DNA of 16,205 nt from CAIXTV01 sp037144095. GTDB taxonomy: Bacteria; Bacteroidota; Bacteroidia; Bacteroidales; CAIXTV01. The notes below the pieces were generated by a model. It saw nothing but the letters and a program-made list of their open reading frames with translations. It searched no databases and had not been told where the DNA came from. Both the position numbers and the translations under genes were made by a program. This document shows positions 7,709 through 15,780 of the stretch, piece after piece; positions within the stretch are counted from its first letter, which is position 1; the number at the start of each line of letters is the position of its first letter. Where the stretch lies: the NCBI GenBank assembly GCA_037144095.1, contig JBAWXL010000083.1, positions 1 to 16,205 on the forward strand, read 5' to 3'.

Positions 7709-8893
7709 ATGAATAAGTTTTTTAGCATAATTAAAGGTGATAAAGTGATATGGGTAGTAGTATTTCTGCTCTCTATTATTTCTATTTTATCAGTTTATAG
7801 TTCAACGGGGACTTTAGCTTTTAAAAGACAAGCAGGAAATACTGAGTATTACCTTATACGCCACTTTTCAATTCTTGCTTTTGGCTTATTTCTAATGTAT
7901 ATCACTCATTTAATTAAATATACTTATTACTCTCGTATTTCTCAAATTTTATTATTCGTTTCTGTCCCTTTATTGCTATTTACTTTATTGAAAGGAACCA
8001 ATATTAATGAAGCAAATCGTTGGATAACTTTGCCCATAATAAATGTTACATTCCAAAGTTCCGATTTAGCTAAATTAGCTCTTATTATTTATCTTGCCAG
8101 GATGTTAGCTAAAAAACAAGATCAAATAAAAGAACTAAAAGAGGCATTTATTCCAATAATGATACCTGTTTTAATTATTTGTGGATTAATATTACCTGCA
8201 AACTTTTCTACTGCAGCAATTTTATTTACCATTTGTATTATTTTAATGATCATTGGAAGAATAAATAGTAAATACATACTCTCTTTAGTAGGGATAGGGG
8301 TAGTTTTATTTTCAATAACGATTGCAGTTTTGCTCAATTCAACCACACATGGTCGATTGGGGACATGGAAAAATCGAATCGAACGATTTATGGGTTCGGG
8401 TAAAGGGGAATTGTCTAATGAAGGAGATTATCAAATAGAACAAGCCAAAATTGCAGTAGCAAACGGTCAAATATTTGGGAAAATGCCTGGAAATAGTTCT
8501 CAACGTAATTTTTTGCCTCATCCTTATTCTGATTTCATTTTTGCTATTATTGTTGAAGAATATGGTTTGATTGGAAGTATATTTATAATTATGCTGTATT
8601 TAATAATTTTGTTTAGGGCAGTTCGAATTGTCATTAAGGGGCCAGGTACATTTGGAGCATTTTTGGTTACTGGTCTAAGTTTTAGTTTAGTTTTTCAGGC
8701 ATTTATAAATATGTCAGTTGCAGTTGATTTGCTTCCTGTTACTGGTCAGCCCTTACCTTTAGTAAGCATGGGGGGGACTTCGATTTGGTTTACAAGTATC
8801 GCTATTGGAATAATTTTAAGCGTTAGCAAAGAAATTGAAAATGAAGTGATAGAAATACAAGAAATTTCTGCAGAAAAAGTAGTCACAGCATAA
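7709..8893 (+). CDS. ftsW: FtsW, septal SEDS peptidoglycan glycosyltransferase
   Basis: FtsW polymerises lipid II into glycan strands at the division site, in complex with FtsI. The 394 residues form about ten membrane segments. SEDS-family features include ANRWI (102-106), FQSSDLAKLALI (115-126) and the conserved extracytoplasmic loop with LPHPYSDFIFAIIVEE (269-284). The aspartate in that loop, Asp275, corresponds to the catalytic residue of FtsW/RodA. A P-L-V-S-M-G-G-T-S-like stretch lies near the C-terminus, followed by a short acidic cytoplasmic tail. The gene sits between the MurD fragment and murG; its stop directly abuts the murG start. The position in a dcw cluster argues for FtsW rather than RodA. 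Confidence 0.96.
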   Translation: MNKFFSIIKGDKVIWVVVFLLSIISILSVYSSTGTLAFKRQAGNTEYYLIRHFSILAFGLFLMYITHLIKYTYYSRISQILLFVSVPLLLFTLLKGTNINEANRWITLPIINVTFQSSDLAKLALIIYLARMLAKKQDQIKELKEAFIPIMIPVLIICGLILPANFSTAAILFTICIILMIIGRINSKYILSLVGIGVVLFSITIAVLLNSTTHGRLGTWKNRIERFMGSGKGELSNEGDYQIEQAKIAVANGQIFGKMPGNSSQRNFLPHPYSDFIFAIIVEEYGLIGSIFIIMLYLIILFRAVRIVIKGPGTFGAFLVTGLSFSLVFQAFINMSVAVDLLPVTGQPLPLVSMGGTSIWFTSIAIGIILSVSKEIENEVIEIQEISAEKVVTA

Positions 8894-10042
8894 ATGAATT
8901 TATCCCTAAATAGAAAAATGAAAGCATTGAAAGTTATAATTAGTGGTGGAGGGACTGGGGGACATATTTTCCCGGCTATTGCTATTGCAAATGCAATAAA
9001 AGCAAAACATGCAGAAGCAGAAATCCTTTTTATTGGTGCAAAGGGAAAAATGGAAATGGATAAAGTGCCGGCTGCCGGTTATAAAATTATTGGTTTATGG
9101 ATAAGTGGGTTTCAAAGAAAAAGCACATTTAAAAACCTTCTTCTACCATTAAAAGTGTTATTTGGTTTATTAAAAGCAAGCACTATTATTCGAAAATTTA
9201 AACCTAATGTTGTAATTGGAGTTGGGGGATATGCCAGCGGCCCTACACTGAAAATGGCTTCATTTCAAGGTATTCCTACAATAATACAAGAGCAGAATTC
9301 ATTCCCGGGAGCTACGAATAGGATTTTGTCGAAAAAAACCACTAAGATTTGCGTTGCATATAATGGTATGGAACGATTTTTCCCGGAAGAAAAAATACTT
9401 TTAACTGGAAATCCTGTCAGACAAGATATTGTTTCAATCGATACTAAGCGGCTTCAGGCTTTCTCTTACTTTAATTTAAATTCACACAAAAAGACAGTTT
9501 TGATAATTGGTGGAAGTTTAGGAGCAAGGACAATTAATCAAAACATCGAAAAAATACTTCCATTATTTATTCAAAAAGATATTCAAATTATCTGGCAAAC
9601 AGGGAAAAACTTCTTTTGTTTTGCTGAAGAGGCGGTTCTTTCACTAAATAGCGATTTGTTAAAAGTATATGCATTTATCTCGCCAATGGATTTAGCTTAT
9701 GCTGCTGCAGATGTTATTATTTCAAGAGCAGGGGCTATTGCTATTACAGAGTTATGTGTTGTAAAAAAACCTGTTATATTAATTCCTTCACCAAATGTAA
9801 CTGATGATCATCAGACAAAAAATGCTGAAGCTCTAGTGAAAAATAATGCTGCCTTAATGATTTCTGACGCAGAAGTACCTTCTAAATTGGCAGAAGTTTT
9901 ATTTGATTTGGTTGATAATATAAACTTACAGCAATCTTTAATAAGTAATATTAAAGGATTAGCAATAAACAATGCCGCCGATGCGATAGCTGATTTGGTT
10001 TTTTCTTTAGCAAATATTAATACCCAAAATGGAACTCACTAA
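8894..10042 (+). CDS. murG: MurG, lipid II synthase (UDP-GlcNAc transferase)
   Basis: MurG transfers GlcNAc from UDP-GlcNAc to lipid I on the inner membrane face, giving lipid II. Motifs of this GT-B enzyme are all visible in 382 residues: GGGTGGH (18-24), GGYASGP (111-117), EQNSFPG (133-139), GNPVRQD (172-178), GGSLGAR (206-212), SRAGAIAITE (277-286, donor site) and DHQTKNA (305-311). The annotated start directly follows the ftsW stop. The core begins after residue 10, so Met9 (8918) is an alternative start. The 3' end overlaps murC by 14 bases, which points to coupled translation. Confidence 0.97.
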   Translation: MNLSLNRKMKALKVIISGGGTGGHIFPAIAIANAIKAKHAEAEILFIGAKGKMEMDKVPAAGYKIIGLWISGFQRKSTFKNLLLPLKVLFGLLKASTIIRKFKPNVVIGVGGYASGPTLKMASFQGIPTIIQEQNSFPGATNRILSKKTTKICVAYNGMERFFPEEKILLTGNPVRQDIVSIDTKRLQAFSYFNLNSHKKTVLIIGGSLGARTINQNIEKILPLFIQKDIQIIWQTGKNFFCFAEEAVLSLNSDLLKVYAFISPMDLAYAAADVIISRAGAIAITELCVVKKPVILIPSPNVTDDHQTKNAEALVKNNAALMISDAEVPSKLAEVLFDLVDNINLQQSLISNIKGLAINNAADAIADLVFSLANINTQNGTH

Positions 10043-11390
10043 ACTCAGGAAAATATATTTTATTGGCATTGGAGGCATTGGTATGAGCGCTTTAGCAAGG
10101 TATTTTAATGCAAAAGGTACTGAGGTTTTTGGTTATGACAAAACATCAACCCTCCTTACCAAAGAAATGGAAAAGGAAGGAATTTTTATTCATTATACAG
10201 ATGATGTGGGTTCGGTGATTTCTAATCCTGATCTTGTAGTTTATACACCTGCAATTCCAACTGATTTAGAAGAATGGAAACATGTTTTGCGAATGGGCTA
10301 TCCTTTAATGAAGCGATCTGAAGTATTGGGTTTGATTTCGAAGGACTATTTTTGTATTGCCGTTGCAGGAACTCATGGCAAAACTTCAATCACCTCTATG
10401 ATTGCACATATTATAAATTCTGCAGGAATAGAAATTATTGCATTTATGGGTGGAATAAGCAAAAATTATAATTCAAATCTTATCATGAAGGCGAATAGTA
10501 AAGTGTTTGTGGTTGAAGCTGATGAATTTGATAAATCATTCCTTACTTTAAATCCTGATATTGCAATTGTTTCTTCTATTGATGCGGATCATCTTGACAT
10601 CTATAAAACTCATGATCACCTTAAGGATACTTTTTCCCAATTTATTGATAATGTTAAACAAGGGGGAAAAATATTTGCACGAAAATCTGCATTTCCTGAT
10701 GAGCCTAAACGCGAAAATTTGTTTACATATAGTGTTAATACTGCATCTGATATTATTGCTGAGAACATACGGGTGACAGAAGGGAAGTATATGTTTGATT
10801 TTAGAAATACTGCAACAGAAATAAAGGGATTGGTTCTAAATATTCCGGGGAGGCATAATGTTGAGAATGCTATAGCAGCCATTTCTGTTGCGCTTTCTTT
10901 AGATGTAAATCCAGAAATAATTAGAAAAGCTTTTGAATCATATAAAGGAGTTAAACGACGCTTCGATTGTCAAATTAATAGGCCGGAAATTGTTTATATT
11001 GATGATTATGCTCACCATCCGGAAGAAATTAGAGCTCTCATAAGTGCTGTTAAAGAGTTATATCCCTCGAAGAAAATCACCGGAATATTTCAGCCGCATT
11101 TATTTTCAAGAACCCGCGATTTTATCGACGGTTTCGCTGAAAGTCTATCCATGTTAGATTGTCTTATTCTATTGGAGATTTATCCGGCAAGGGAGCTGCC
11201 AATTGAAGGAATTGATTCGAAATTACTTTTAAATAAAGTTCATGTCGATTTAAAAATCCTTACAACCAAAGAGAATGTTTTAGCTGTTTTAGATAAATGC
11301 AAGCCTGAGGTTTTACTCACAATTGGTGCCGGTGACATTGACCAGCTAGTTGAACCTATCGTTAATCACTATAATAATCTTTACAAATGA
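10029..11390 (+). CDS. murC: MurC, UDP-N-acetylmuramate:L-alanine ligase
   Basis: MurC is the first Mur ligase and adds L-alanine to UDP-MurNAc; its product is the substrate MurD would use. The 453 residues show all three domains: the Rossmann loop GIGGIGMSALA (13-23), the P-loop GTHGKTS (114-120), EADEFDKSFL in the central domain, PGRHNVENA at the domain boundary, and DDYAHHPEEI in the C-terminal domain. The G-x-H-N and P-loop motifs are what the neighbouring MurD locus has altered or lost, so MurC is a useful internal comparison. It overlaps murG by 14 bases and shares an ATGA with ftsQ. Confidence 0.97.
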   Translation: MELTKLRKIYFIGIGGIGMSALARYFNAKGTEVFGYDKTSTLLTKEMEKEGIFIHYTDDVGSVISNPDLVVYTPAIPTDLEEWKHVLRMGYPLMKRSEVLGLISKDYFCIAVAGTHGKTSITSMIAHIINSAGIEIIAFMGGISKNYNSNLIMKANSKVFVVEADEFDKSFLTLNPDIAIVSSIDADHLDIYKTHDHLKDTFSQFIDNVKQGGKIFARKSAFPDEPKRENLFTYSVNTASDIIAENIRVTEGKYMFDFRNTATEIKGLVLNIPGRHNVENAIAAISVALSLDVNPEIIRKAFESYKGVKRRFDCQINRPEIVYIDDYAHHPEEIRALISAVKELYPSKKITGIFQPHLFSRTRDFIDGFAESLSMLDCLILLEIYPARELPIEGIDSKLLLNKVHVDLKILTTKENVLAVLDKCKPEVLLTIGAGDIDQLVEPIVNHYNNLYK

Positions 11391-12184
11391 AAAAGATTTT
11401 AAATATTTTGGTCATTGTAATGGTATCGATAATAATTGGCTTATTGGTTTTTGTCAATTATAAAGTAACAAATACGCCTTGTAAAAGCTTAAGTGTCGTT
11501 ATCGATTATAATAATAGTGATGCTCTAATAACAAATAATGATATAGAGTCTCAAATAATTAGTGCTTGTGATTCATTAGTTGGGCGCCCAATGAAAACCA
11601 TTGACCTAACGTTGATAAATAAATCCTTAGTTGATAATCCTGTGATAAAAAAAGCAAATATTCATACCAGTTTTGGGGGTGAAATCACCGTGCAGCTTTC
11701 ACAGAGAAGACCTATTCTCAGGGTTTGTAATAAAGAGGGGGATAGTTATTATGTAAGTGAAGATGGAGTGTTGCTCAATGTGCGTCCTTTGTTTCCGGTT
11801 CGGGTTCCGGTAGCGAATGGGGATATTTTTACTACTTACTATGATAAATTGAAAATGGAAATAAGCCCGAAAAATGATCAGGATACCTTAGTGAATTCTA
11901 TGATTATATATCAGCTTTATAAAATGGGTTTGTATATTGATAAGGATGAATGGTTGAAACTGTTTATCGATCAGATATATGTTTCAAATAAAGATTTTAT
12001 TCTTATTCCACGAATTGGTAATTTTTCAATTGTTTTTGGAACTACTGAGAAAATGGCCGAAAAGTTCAATAAGCTAAAAACCTTTATTGAAAAAGGGATT
12101 CCTAAAGTAGGATGGGATAAATATAAAACGATTAATCTTGCTTACGACAATCAAATTGTTTGCACAAAAATAAATCAAAACTAA
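11387..12184 (+). CDS. ftsQ: FtsQ-like divisome protein
   Basis: FtsQ (DivIB) is a bitopic membrane protein that links FtsL/FtsB with other septal proteins. This 265-residue product has a lysine start (MKK), one membrane segment at about residues 5-25, and a periplasmic part. The periplasmic part opens with a POTRA-like region: ITNNDIESQI, then a VDNPVIKKANIHTSFGGEITVQLSQRRP-type stretch of which the end Q-L-x-Q-R-x-P is characteristic. After that comes the YVSEDGVLL turn typical of FtsQ. Overall similarity in this family is low, but topology, motifs and the location between murC and ftsA agree. ATGA overlap with murC suggests coupling. The stop is followed by the ftsA start after one base. 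Confidence 0.9.
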   Translation: MKKILNILVIVMVSIIIGLLVFVNYKVTNTPCKSLSVVIDYNNSDALITNNDIESQIISACDSLVGRPMKTIDLTLINKSLVDNPVIKKANIHTSFGGEITVQLSQRRPILRVCNKEGDSYYVSEDGVLLNVRPLFPVRVPVANGDIFTTYYDKLKMEISPKNDQDTLVNSMIIYQLYKMGLYIDKDEWLKLFIDQIYVSNKDFILIPRIGNFSIVFGTTEKMAEKFNKLKTFIEKGIPKVGWDKYKTINLAYDNQIVCTKINQN

Positions 12185-12185
12185 T

Positions 12186-13538
12186 ATGGAAAATTCAGAA
12201 ATTATAGTAGGCTTAGACATAGGGACTACAAAAATCGCCGTTATAGTTGGCAGAAAAGATAAGTATGGTAAAATTGAAATACTGGGCTTTTCTAATACAG
12301 AGTCAATTGGTGTTATGAGAGGGCAGGTTGCCAATATTGACAAAACCGTTGAATCAATTAAAATTGCAATTGCTGAAGCAGAGCAAAAAGCAGGTGTTCA
12401 AATTGGGTCTGTTTATGTTGGAGTGGCAGGACAGCATATCAAAAGCATTCAACATAAAGGGAGTATAATCAGAGACAATAAAGATGATGTTATTACGAAA
12501 GAAGACATCAGACGTTTGATAAACAACATGCGTAAGTTGCCAATGAAGCCCGGTGAAGACATTATCCATGTGTTGCCTCAGGATTTTATAATTGATGGAA
12601 CCGGTGGAATTACGGAGCCTGTTGGGATGATGGGCGTTGATGTAAGTGCCAATTTTCATATCATTACAGGGCATACTGCTGCAATAAGAAACATCGAAAA
12701 GTGTGTTCAAACTGCAGGACTTGAAGTTGATGGACTTATTCTTGAACCCATTGCCTCGTCAGATGCTGTGCTGAGTGCCGATGAGAAAGAAGAAGGCGTC
12801 GCACTAATTGATATTGGTGGAGGAACAACCGATATTGCAATTTTCCAAAATGGAATTATTCGTCACACTGCAGTCATACCACTTGGAGGGAACATTATTA
12901 CTGAAGACATAAAAGAAGGTTGTTCTATTATCAGAACTCAGGCAGAAGCTTTGAAAATTAAGTTCGGATCGGCAGTTGCGAGCGAAAATAGCGATAATGA
13001 AATTGTTTCAATTCCAGGGCTAAGAGGACGTCCCCCTAAGGAAATTTCGTTGCGTAATCTTGCCAGTATTGTTCAGGCAAGGGTGGAAGAAATATTGGAT
13101 TGTGCTTATTTTGAAATTAAAAATTCGGGTTTTGACAAAAAGATTAGCCTGGGCATTGTTCTTACAGGTGGGGGCGCAATGATGAAACATATTTCGCAAT
13201 TAACCGAATTTATTTCAGGGAAAGATGTTAGAATTGGTTATCCAAATGAACATCTTGCCAATAACGTACTTGCTGAACTGGCAAATCCAATCTATGCGAC
13301 AGGGGTTGGTTTGGTAATAAAAGGACTAAATGACACCGAAAGAGAGGCTCCAATCAATAAAAATGATAGGAAACATGAAAGTAAAGTGGAAGAAACAGTT
13401 GAAAGTAAGCCTGAAAATGAAAAGAAAAAGAAACCCGAAGTTAAAATTAAAGAACCTAAAAAACCTAAGGAACCGAAGGAAAACATCAGTATAATTGATA
13501 AGCTTAGAAGGTTTTTCGATGATAGTGGAGTTAAGTAA
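12186..13538 (+). CDS. ftsA: FtsA, actin-like membrane tether of FtsZ
   Basis: FtsA is an actin-family ATPase that anchors FtsZ filaments to the membrane and recruits later division proteins. The 450 residues contain the phosphate-1 loop GLDIGTTKIAV (9-19), the FtsA-specific 1C region (about 85-165), phosphate-2 DIGGGTTD (209-216) and the adenosine motif LTGGGAM (326-332). After residue 385 comes a linker very rich in Lys, Glu and Pro (about 390-433), then a short amphipathic helix IIDKLRRFF (436-444) that should insert in the membrane. The linker is longer than in E. coli FtsA (420 residues) but the targeting helix is clear. The gene follows ftsQ by one base; an 83-base gap separates it from ftsZ. 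Confidence 0.96.
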   Translation: MENSEIIVGLDIGTTKIAVIVGRKDKYGKIEILGFSNTESIGVMRGQVANIDKTVESIKIAIAEAEQKAGVQIGSVYVGVAGQHIKSIQHKGSIIRDNKDDVITKEDIRRLINNMRKLPMKPGEDIIHVLPQDFIIDGTGGITEPVGMMGVDVSANFHIITGHTAAIRNIEKCVQTAGLEVDGLILEPIASSDAVLSADEKEEGVALIDIGGGTTDIAIFQNGIIRHTAVIPLGGNIITEDIKEGCSIIRTQAEALKIKFGSAVASENSDNEIVSIPGLRGRPPKEISLRNLASIVQARVEEILDCAYFEIKNSGFDKKISLGIVLTGGGAMMKHISQLTEFISGKDVRIGYPNEHLANNVLAELANPIYATGVGLVIKGLNDTEREAPINKNDRKHESKVEETVESKPENEKKKKPEVKIKEPKKPKEPKENISIIDKLRRFFDDSGVK

Positions 13539-13621
13539 AAAACGTAATTAACACATAGCTGTGGATAAATTTTAATAATCAATTATTTTAGTCTTAATAT
13601 AATATATACTTTTATTGCAAA

Positions 13622-15208
13622 ATGTCAGATAAACAAACAACAAGTACCATGCTAAAATTTGAATCGCCTAAAAATCAAGCATCTATCATCAAAGTTATTG
13701 GTGTTGGAGGAGGTGGAGGGAATGCTGTAAACTATATGTATAGTCAAGGAATTAAGGGAGTTGACTTCATAATTTGTAATACGGATGCTCAGGCTTTAGA
13801 TAAAAGTCCTGTTCCTAATAAGATTCAATTGGGAACCAAAGGATTAGGTGCAGGGAATATTCCCCTAGTAGCAAGAGAAGCGGCTAAGGAAAATGCTGAG
13901 GCTATTAAAGAAATGCTCAGTGGCAACACCAAAATGCTGTTTATTACGGCAGGAATGGGGGGGGGCACCGGTACGGGAGCTGCACCAGTGATTGCAGAAA
14001 TAGCCAGAGAATTGGATATTCTGACCGTTGGAATCATTACGCTTCCTTTTGATTTTGAAGGACGAAAAAGATCTCAACAAGCCGAACAGGGAATTAAGGA
14101 AATGTTGCTTTATGTGGATTCTATCATCATAATTAATAACGAAAAACTCAGAGAACTTTTCGGAAACTTGAAAATATCGGAAGCTTTTAAGAAAGCTGAT
14201 GATGTTCTTTTGATTGCAGCTAAGGGAATTGCTGAAATAATTACCGTTGAAGGTCAAATCAATGTTGACTTTGAAGATATTAATACCGTGATGAAGAATA
14301 GCGGAGGTGCCATTATGAGTTCGGCTGAGGCTGAAGGCGAAAACAGGGCACATGAAGCGGTTGAAACTGCACTTAGATCTCCTTTGTTGAATGATGCTTC
14401 CATCAAAGGAGCCAAAAATATTTTACTCTATCTCACTTCGGGTGCTGAAGAGATTACAATGAATGAAATCACTGAAATTACCGATCATATTAAGTTCGAA
14501 TCAGGATCGAATTCGGATGTAATTTGGGGTAACGGATATGACGAGAAGTTAGGTAATAAGATCAGCGTTACCATCATTGCAACCGGTTTTGAGACCAATC
14601 ATACAAGAAGTACGCTTTCGGTTGAACCTGTTGAAAGAAGGGTTACGCCTTTGAATCCTGAGATTATAAAAGATACTGTTGCTGAAGCAATAGAATTTGC
14701 ACCTCAAGTTCAGCCCACTCACACTTATGAACCTGAGCCGGAAATAATTATTGCTCAAAAAGAGGAAAAGGCAGAAGAAGATTTGAACGATTTTAAGTTG
14801 CATACAGGGACTGCAAATACAGTTCAGAATCAAATAAATGTTCAGGCAGAAAGGCCTAAAGAAATTATTTTTGTCAGGCAGCAAGATGAAACTGTGGAAA
14901 CAAAACCAAGCCAACAGGCAGCCTTCTCTAGCACCAACGATCCTGCTTTTGAGGAAGAAGATAAGGATGTGAATCAAAAGGCAAAGGAACGCAAAGACAG
15001 GCTAAGACTGTTTAGCGCAGGACTGAAAACCGAAGAGGGACTTGGGAAAATAGAAAGCATTCCGGCTTATAAAAGATATGGAATTGAGTTGACCGAAGTG
15101 ACTCCTTCAAACGAATCTGAGGTTTCGAAATATCAGTTGGATATGGACGAAAACAATCAGGTAAACCTTACATCAAATAATACATTTCTTCACGGTGCCG
15201 TAGATTAA
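13622..15208 (+). CDS. ftsZ: FtsZ, tubulin-like division GTPase
   Basis: FtsZ polymerises into the cytokinetic ring. In 528 residues it has an N-terminal GTP-binding part with GGGGGNAV (29-36) and the tubulin signature GGGTGTGAAP (113-122). The catalytic T7 loop is NVDFEDI (214-220) with both aspartates. The GTPase core ends near residue 325. A long acidic linker (about 330-476) then leads to IPAYKRYGIEL (480-490), the likely peptide that contacts FtsA. About 38 more residues follow, ending in NTFLHGAVD, a tail familiar from Bacteroidota FtsZ. The 83-base AT-rich gap upstream is the largest in the cluster and contains TACTTTTA (13607-13614), near the Bacteroidota -7 consensus TAnnTTTG. No matching -33 element is evident, so an own promoter is only possible. 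Confidence 0.97.
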   Translation: MSDKQTTSTMLKFESPKNQASIIKVIGVGGGGGNAVNYMYSQGIKGVDFIICNTDAQALDKSPVPNKIQLGTKGLGAGNIPLVAREAAKENAEAIKEMLSGNTKMLFITAGMGGGTGTGAAPVIAEIARELDILTVGIITLPFDFEGRKRSQQAEQGIKEMLLYVDSIIIINNEKLRELFGNLKISEAFKKADDVLLIAAKGIAEIITVEGQINVDFEDINTVMKNSGGAIMSSAEAEGENRAHEAVETALRSPLLNDASIKGAKNILLYLTSGAEEITMNEITEITDHIKFESGSNSDVIWGNGYDEKLGNKISVTIIATGFETNHTRSTLSVEPVERRVTPLNPEIIKDTVAEAIEFAPQVQPTHTYEPEPEIIIAQKEEKAEEDLNDFKLHTGTANTVQNQINVQAERPKEIIFVRQQDETVETKPSQQAAFSSTNDPAFEEEDKDVNQKAKERKDRLRLFSAGLKTEEGLGKIESIPAYKRYGIELTEVTPSNESEVSKYQLDMDENNQVNLTSNNTFLHGAVD

Positions 15209-15214
15209 TCAAAT

Positions 15215-15670
15215 ATGGGAATTACAGTAAAAATTGATGCCGACATCAAGTCGGCTATGCTTAACAAAGAAAAAGAAAAACTTGTTGCCCTGAGGGCAAT
15301 TAAGGCTGCCATACTGTTGGCTAAAACAAGTAAAGACGCCGCCGACGGTGATGTTTCTGACGAGGTGGGTATTGCAATCATTCAGAAACTTATTAAGCAG
15401 AAGAAAGAAACTGCTGAGATTTATAAGGAACAAAAGCGCGAAGATTTGGTGAGCGAAGAATTGGGTCAGGCGGCTATTTTCGAGCAATATCTTCCTGCCC
15501 AAATGTCGGATGAGGATTTGAAAAACGAACTCGCAGCTCTTTTGAAGGAGCACAACATTACGGATGCAAAAGACTTCGGTAAGATTATGGGAATTGCCTC
15601 TAAGCAACTCGCAGGCAAAACGGATAATAAAAGAATCTCTATCGTACTAAAAAGCCTTTTGGGCAGCTAA
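15215..15670 (+). CDS. yqeY: YqeY / GatB-YqeY domain protein
   Basis: This 151-residue helical protein belongs to the YqeY family, which resembles the tRNA-contacting tail domain of GatB, the amidotransferase subunit. Family features are ALRAIKAAI near the N-terminus, IIQKLIKQKKETAEIY in the middle, and FEQYLPAQMSDEDL followed by a GKIMG element in the second half. Length is typical (about 147-152). The free-standing protein's function is not firmly established; involvement in tRNA-related amidation is only inferred from the domain. In many Bacteroidota the gene follows ftsZ, as here, six bases after its stop. It is the last recognisable gene of the window. Confidence 0.93.
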   Translation: MGITVKIDADIKSAMLNKEKEKLVALRAIKAAILLAKTSKDAADGDVSDEVGIAIIQKLIKQKKETAEIYKEQKREDLVSEELGQAAIFEQYLPAQMSDEDLKNELAALLKEHNITDAKDFGKIMGIASKQLAGKTDNKRISIVLKSLLGS

Positions 15671-15780
15671 AGCTTTTCCCGAAAAAATCATATCTGAGCA
15701 TACTTCGACTTCTTTTTATTTATTGGGTTTGATTTGCATACCTGGATTTACTTATTTTGTTGTTTTACTATTTGCAATAT
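15671..15780. other. Intergenic stretch after yqeY, no recognised feature
   Basis: This AT-rich stretch lies between the yqeY stop and the tandem array. A weak imperfect hairpin overlaps the yqeY stop codon (about 15657-15685), but no T-tract follows on the + strand. I see no gene, RNA or clear promoter in it. Confidence 0.5.

Noticed and set aside
13865..14977. Reverse-strand frames of 162 and 142 codons inside ftsZ
   Set aside because: They lie wholly within the clearly coding ftsZ, have no recognisable domain, and are shadows of codon structure on the other strand.
15657..15685. Rho-independent terminator after yqeY
   Set aside because: TTTTGGG can pair with CCCGAAAA with a bulge and AGC with GCT inside, but internal loops weaken it, it overlaps the stop codon, and no T-tract follows on the + strand.
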